Shown one piece after another: positions 6,109-8,883 of a DNA stretch of 8,883 nt. The first letter of the stretch is position 1. The number at the start of each line of letters is the position of its first letter. This stretch comes from Pseudomonas sp. (GTDB lineage Bacteria; Pseudomonadota; Gammaproteobacteria; Pseudomonadales; Pseudomonadaceae): the NCBI GenBank assembly GCA_030654635.1, contig JAURXE010000551.1:1-8883 (forward strand), given 5' to 3'. Below the pieces are notes generated by a model. That model worked only from the letters and a program-made list of their open reading frames with translations. It had not been told where the DNA came from and searched no databases. The translations under genes were made by a program, and so were the position numbers.

Positions 6109-8226
6109 TTAGCCGGCAGTAGTGGTGTTGTTGCGCCCTGGGTAGCGCTGCAAGCGCTGGATCAGTTGGGCCACTGGCAGCGGGCGATCAAACAGGTAGC
6201 CCTGGCCGATGTCGCAGTGTTGACGGCGCAAAAACGCCAGCTGTGCGGCGGTTTCGATGCCTTCGGCGACCACTTTGAGCTTGAGCTTGTGGGCCATGGC
6301 GATCACTGCAGCGGTGATTTCCATGTCGTCTTGATCGTTGGGGATGTCGCGGATAAAGCTGCGGTCAATCTTGATTACATCGATCGGGAATTTTTTCAGG
6401 TAGCTGAGCGACGAATAGCCGGTGCCAAAATCATCCATTGCCAGGGTCAGTCCCAAGGCCTTGAGACTTAACAGTTGCTCGCGGGTGGTGTCGCTAGCCT
6501 CCAGCAACAGGCTCTCGGTCAGCTCCAGTTCGAGCAGGTGCGCCGGCAGTTGATGCTCGTGCAGGATGGCGGCGATGGAGCCGACCAGATCGGGGTCGGA
6601 AAACTGTTTGGGGGACAGGTTAATCGCCACCTGACACTCGCCCAAGCCCAGCGCCAGCAGTTGTTTGCTAAGGTCGCAGGCTTGGTTGGCGACCCATTTA
6701 CCGATTGGGATAATCAGTCCGGTTTCCTCGGCGACGCTAATAAACTGCTCCGGGTTAATCATCCCTTTGTCGGGATGATTCCAGCGCAGCAGCGCCTCGA
6801 CGCCTTGCAGTTGGCCGGTTTTGAGGTTCAGTTTGGGCTGGTAAAAAACCTCCAGCTCGTTTTGTTGCAAGGCGCGGCGCAGGTTGTTTTCAATAAAGAG
6901 TTGGTAGTCGGCCTGGGCATTCAAGGCCTGATTAAACACCTGCAGCTGCTGTTTGCCATTGGCTTTGGCCTTGTGCAGTGCCAGCCCCGCGTGTTTCAGC
7001 AGGGTTTGTGGGTCGCTGCCATGCAGCGGTGCGCAGGCCAGGCCGATCGAGCCGCTGACGCTAATCAGCTGGTTGTCGACGAACAATGGCTTGTTCAGTG
7101 TTTGCAGCACCTGCTCGGCCAGCAACTGGCCTTGGGCAAGGTCAACGCCATCGAGTTGCACGGCGAACTCGTTGCTGGCCAACCGCGCCAAGGTGCCCTG
7201 CGGGCTGAGGGTGTTGCGCAGGCGCAGCGCCAGGCTGACCAGCAGTTTGTCGCCGGTGGTGTGGCCGAGGCTGTCGTTGATCCGCTTGAAATTGTCGATA
7301 TCGACCAGCAACAGGCAGGTGGGCGCCTGGCTGTCGGCGGCAAAACGTTGCTCGAGATTGCGCAGAAAGGTCAGGCGGGTGCCCAGCCCTGTCAGGTTGT
7401 CGTGATAGGCCAGGCGCTCAAGGTGCTGTTCGGCGCGTTTCTGTTCGCTGATGTCGGTGTAAATGCCCAGGTAGTGACTGAGTTCGGCGTGCTCGTCGTA
7501 AACCTTGGAGATGCTCAGCTGTGCCCAATAAGGGTCGAGGTTTTTGCGCCGGGTCTTAAACTCGCCCTGCCAGTGGTTGCTGTGGTTCAGTGTCGAGTGC
7601 GGGGCAAATAACTGCTCATTGAGATTGGCCAGTGCCGGCAGTTCGAAGATATTGCGCCCGCGCACCTCATCGATACCGTAGAGGCTGATGGCGGTGAAGC
7701 TGGGGTTGATGTATTCGACCAGGCCATCGCGATCAAGCAGTAAAAAGGCACTGGCGCTTTGCTCGATGGCACGCTGAAACAAGGCCAGGGCTGGTTTTGA
7801 CTCGGCGCGTTGGACGGCTACCGGACGCTCTTGGGGATGCTCATCGACTAGCAGGTAACCGTGCAGCATGGCCATTGAGTGCTGCTCAAAGGCTTCGCCC
7901 AGCTCCAGTAAGTAGCGTGGCCCAAGTGGAGTTTGCAGGCTGTAGCGGACTTGGTAATGGTTACCGCGACTCAGCTGCTGGCTGATGCTGGCGTGCAGTT
8001 GCTGGCGGGATTCGCAGATCAGCTGTGCGTAGGGGCTGTCGAGCAGGGCGCAAAGTTCGACGGCCGGTTGGCCCAGTTGCTGTTCGCAACCCGGGTCCAA
8101 ATACAGCAATGTCCAATCGTCTTGATGCAGTCGCTCAAAGCGCAACAGGCCCAGGCCTGCCGACACTGGCAACTGTGTCACAACCTCGGCCGCCGAACGA
8201 CTGACGGCATGGGGATGGCTTTTCAT
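6109..8226 (-). CDS. dipA: PAS-GGDEF(degenerate)-EAL c-di-GMP phosphodiesterase, DipA-like
   Basis: From the ATG at 8226 the protein has 705 residues; an in-frame GTG at 8274 would add 16. By eye it has a PAS-like N-terminal region (about 25-125), a clear PAS (about 150-262, with NPSFTAISLYG and IYTDISEQKR), a GGDEF domain (about 270-432) and an EAL domain (about 443-695). The cyclase signature is ASNEF (350-354), so the GGDEF domain should not make c-di-GMP, although VDIDNFKRINDSLGH is kept and it may bind GTP. The EAL domain is complete: EALLRW (477-482), NLSPKQF, ELTES, DDFGTGYSS (598-606), KIDRSF, EGIET (655-659) and QGYLFDRPL. It should therefore hydrolyse c-di-GMP to pGpG. There is no membrane segment. 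The ASNEF motif and position beside msrA match P. aeruginosa DipA (PA5017), a phosphodiesterase needed for biofilm dispersion. I recall DipA as about 900 residues, so this protein would be shorter at its N-terminus. The symbol is less certain than the family. Confidence 0.88.
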   Translation of the reverse strand: MKSHPHAVSRSAAEVVTQLPVSAGLGLLRFERLHQDDWTLLYLDPGCEQQLGQPAVELCALLDSPYAQLICESRQQLHASISQQLSRGNHYQVRYSLQTPLGPRYLLELGEAFEQHSMAMLHGYLLVDEHPQERPVAVQRAESKPALALFQRAIEQSASAFLLLDRDGLVEYINPSFTAISLYGIDEVRGRNIFELPALANLNEQLFAPHSTLNHSNHWQGEFKTRRKNLDPYWAQLSISKVYDEHAELSHYLGIYTDISEQKRAEQHLERLAYHDNLTGLGTRLTFLRNLEQRFAADSQAPTCLLLVDIDNFKRINDSLGHTTGDKLLVSLALRLRNTLSPQGTLARLASNEFAVQLDGVDLAQGQLLAEQVLQTLNKPLFVDNQLISVSGSIGLACAPLHGSDPQTLLKHAGLALHKAKANGKQQLQVFNQALNAQADYQLFIENNLRRALQQNELEVFYQPKLNLKTGQLQGVEALLRWNHPDKGMINPEQFISVAEETGLIIPIGKWVANQACDLSKQLLALGLGECQVAINLSPKQFSDPDLVGSIAAILHEHQLPAHLLELELTESLLLEASDTTREQLLSLKALGLTLAMDDFGTGYSSLSYLKKFPIDVIKIDRSFIRDIPNDQDDMEITAAVIAMAHKLKLKVVAEGIETAAQLAFLRRQHCDIGQGYLFDRPLPVAQLIQRLQRYPGRNNTTTAG

Positions 8227-8303
8227 CAAATGACTCGCTTGAAGTATGCTGGCCGAACCGGGGGCTCGGCCCACCTCTCTTTAGCGCAGGCCAAGGGTGC
8301 ATC
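8227..8303. promoter_or_regulatory. Divergent promoter region between the dipA-like gene and the exported-protein gene
   Basis: Two genes diverge from this short gap of about 77 bases, so promoters for both should lie in or near it. The plus strand has TATGCT at 8245-8250 (three of six matches at the -35 position, TTCATC at 8222-8227, 17-base spacer). The minus strand has CATACT overlapping it (8248-8243). Both are weak by inspection. If either is real, the two promoters overlap and the genes may compete or be co-regulated. The GTG alternative start of the dipA-like gene (8274) lies inside this region, which argues mildly against it. Confidence 0.3.
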
Positions 8304-8834
8304 ATGCTGGCAAAACTGACAAGACTGATACGACCGCTGAGTTTGCTATTTTTTACAGGCGTGCTGGGCAGTGTTGCTGCCGCTGAAATCGACAGCGGCT
8401 TAAGCAGCCCAGAGCAGGTTAGCTATCTGGCCGCGATCAAGCGCGCCCACCCCAATAGCAGTGAACGCCAGGCGTTGTTGGCGCAGTGTAATCAGCTGCT
8501 GAAAACCTACGCCTTGCGCGCCGGTTATCAGCTCGGTCAGGCCGACCCACGGGATTTGCTCTATCAGCTGAGCATCAGTGCGCCGGGTGAGTTGTTGCTG
8601 CGCGAAGAGTCGCGCGCCCCGCAAGGCCCGGCAGTGGCGGTGCGCAATCAACAGTTGTCGGTGTTTGGTGTCGATCCCTTTATTCGTTACGACTGCCCGC
8701 TGAATGGCATTCGCTGCGTGCTGCAAAACCCCGCCGACGGCAGCCCGCTGCTCAGCGTGTTGCGCGACCAAGACGGCGCCGCCGAACTGGCCAAGGCTTT
8801 GAGCTTTTTGATTCGCAATTTGCAGAAGGGTTGA
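8304..8834 (+). CDS. Exported protein of unknown function
   Basis: The protein has 176 residues with a good signal peptide: positively charged MLAKLTRLIR, a hydrophobic core (11-24) and a probable signal peptidase I site at AAA-E (27/28). The mature part of about 149 residues has no further membrane helix, so it is probably periplasmic. It is not a lipoprotein, since no lipobox cysteine is present. The mature protein contains three cysteines: Cys62, and Cys131 and Cys138 bracketing PLNGIR, a pair that could form a disulfide. I do not recognise a family. The start is supported by AAGGG about seven bases upstream of the ATG. The gene is divergent from the dipA-like gene and ends in a strong terminator, so it is probably transcribed alone. 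Codon use matches the neighbouring genes. Confidence 0.8.
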   Translation: MLAKLTRLIRPLSLLFFTGVLGSVAAAEIDSGLSSPEQVSYLAAIKRAHPNSSERQALLAQCNQLLKTYALRAGYQLGQADPRDLLYQLSISAPGELLLREESRAPQGPAVAVRNQQLSVFGVDPFIRYDCPLNGIRCVLQNPADGSPLLSVLRDQDGAAELAKALSFLIRNLQKG

Positions 8835-8844
8835 GGGCGCGCCA

Positions 8845-8877
8845 AAAACAAACCCCGCACTTGGCGGGGTTTGTTTT
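8845..8877 (+). terminator. Strong intrinsic terminator after the exported-protein gene
   Basis: A perfect 14-base-pair stem, 8845-8858 with 8864-8877, encloses the loop ACTTG. The GC core CCCCGC/GCGGGG is flanked by an A-rich left arm and a T-rich right arm (TTTGTTTT). It starts 11 bases after the stop codon. Because A-rich and T-rich flanks are symmetric, it could work in both directions and also serve a convergent gene beyond the window edge. Confidence 0.9.
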
Positions 8878-8883
8878 GCAGCA

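Noticed and set aside
6475..7611. A 378-codon open frame on the plus strand opposite the GGDEF/EAL gene
   Set aside because: It is Gln/Val/Gly-rich with no domain, and the minus strand encodes intact GGDEF/EAL motifs over the same bases.
8227..8274. A 16-residue extension of the DipA-like protein from the GTG at 8274
   Set aside because: It uses a rarer start, lies in the divergent promoter region, and adds no domain. The ribosome site at the later ATG is also weak, so this is a preference rather than proof.
1..8883. CRISPR arrays, insertion sequences, tRNA or rRNA genes, prophage or defence genes
   Set aside because: I saw no regularly spaced direct repeats, transposase motifs, tRNA-like cloverleaf or unusual base composition anywhere in the window.

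Overview
The window looks like chromosomal core DNA from a Pseudomonas or a close relative. It is GC-rich, and the proteins read as typical pseudomonad versions. The msrA gene sits next to a PAS-GGDEF-EAL gene whose diguanylate cyclase motif is ASNEF; from memory this matches the msrA-dipA pair of P. aeruginosa and P. putida. I see no insertion sequence, phage gene, CRISPR array, tRNA or rRNA. I found no convincing undescribed system; the interest lies in the dense signalling content and in several degenerate or altered active sites.

Layout, left to right. The 3' part of rlmJ (23S rRNA m6A2030 methyltransferase) runs rightward and is cut by the window edge. About 20 bases later it converges on a leftward block. 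Read in the direction of transcription (right to left), that block is: a PAS-GGDEF-EAL phosphodiesterase (dipA-like), a 126-base gap with a 70-base imperfect palindrome, msrA, a hairpin at the msrA stop, a small two-helix membrane protein, a gap of about 125 bases, a DUF3391/HD-GYP protein, and a large hybrid histidine kinase. The kinase begins on the base after the HD-GYP stop codon. At the right end a small gene for an exported protein of unknown function is divergent from the dipA-like gene and ends in a strong intrinsic terminator.

How the genes may work together. Two of the seven genes encode c-di-GMP hydrolases of different families (EAL and HD-GYP). A third is a soluble multidomain phosphorelay kinase fused at a zero-gap junction to the HD-GYP gene, so those two products are probably made together and may share a pathway. 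No output regulator for the kinase is encoded here, so its HPt domain probably passes phosphate to a regulator elsewhere. MsrA repairs oxidised methionine; its place between the signalling genes may be only conserved gene order.

Start codons were re-examined. For msrA and the HD-GYP gene a later ATG with a good Shine-Dalgarno sequence is preferred over the longest reading frame. For the dipA-like gene a later ATG is preferred on weaker grounds.
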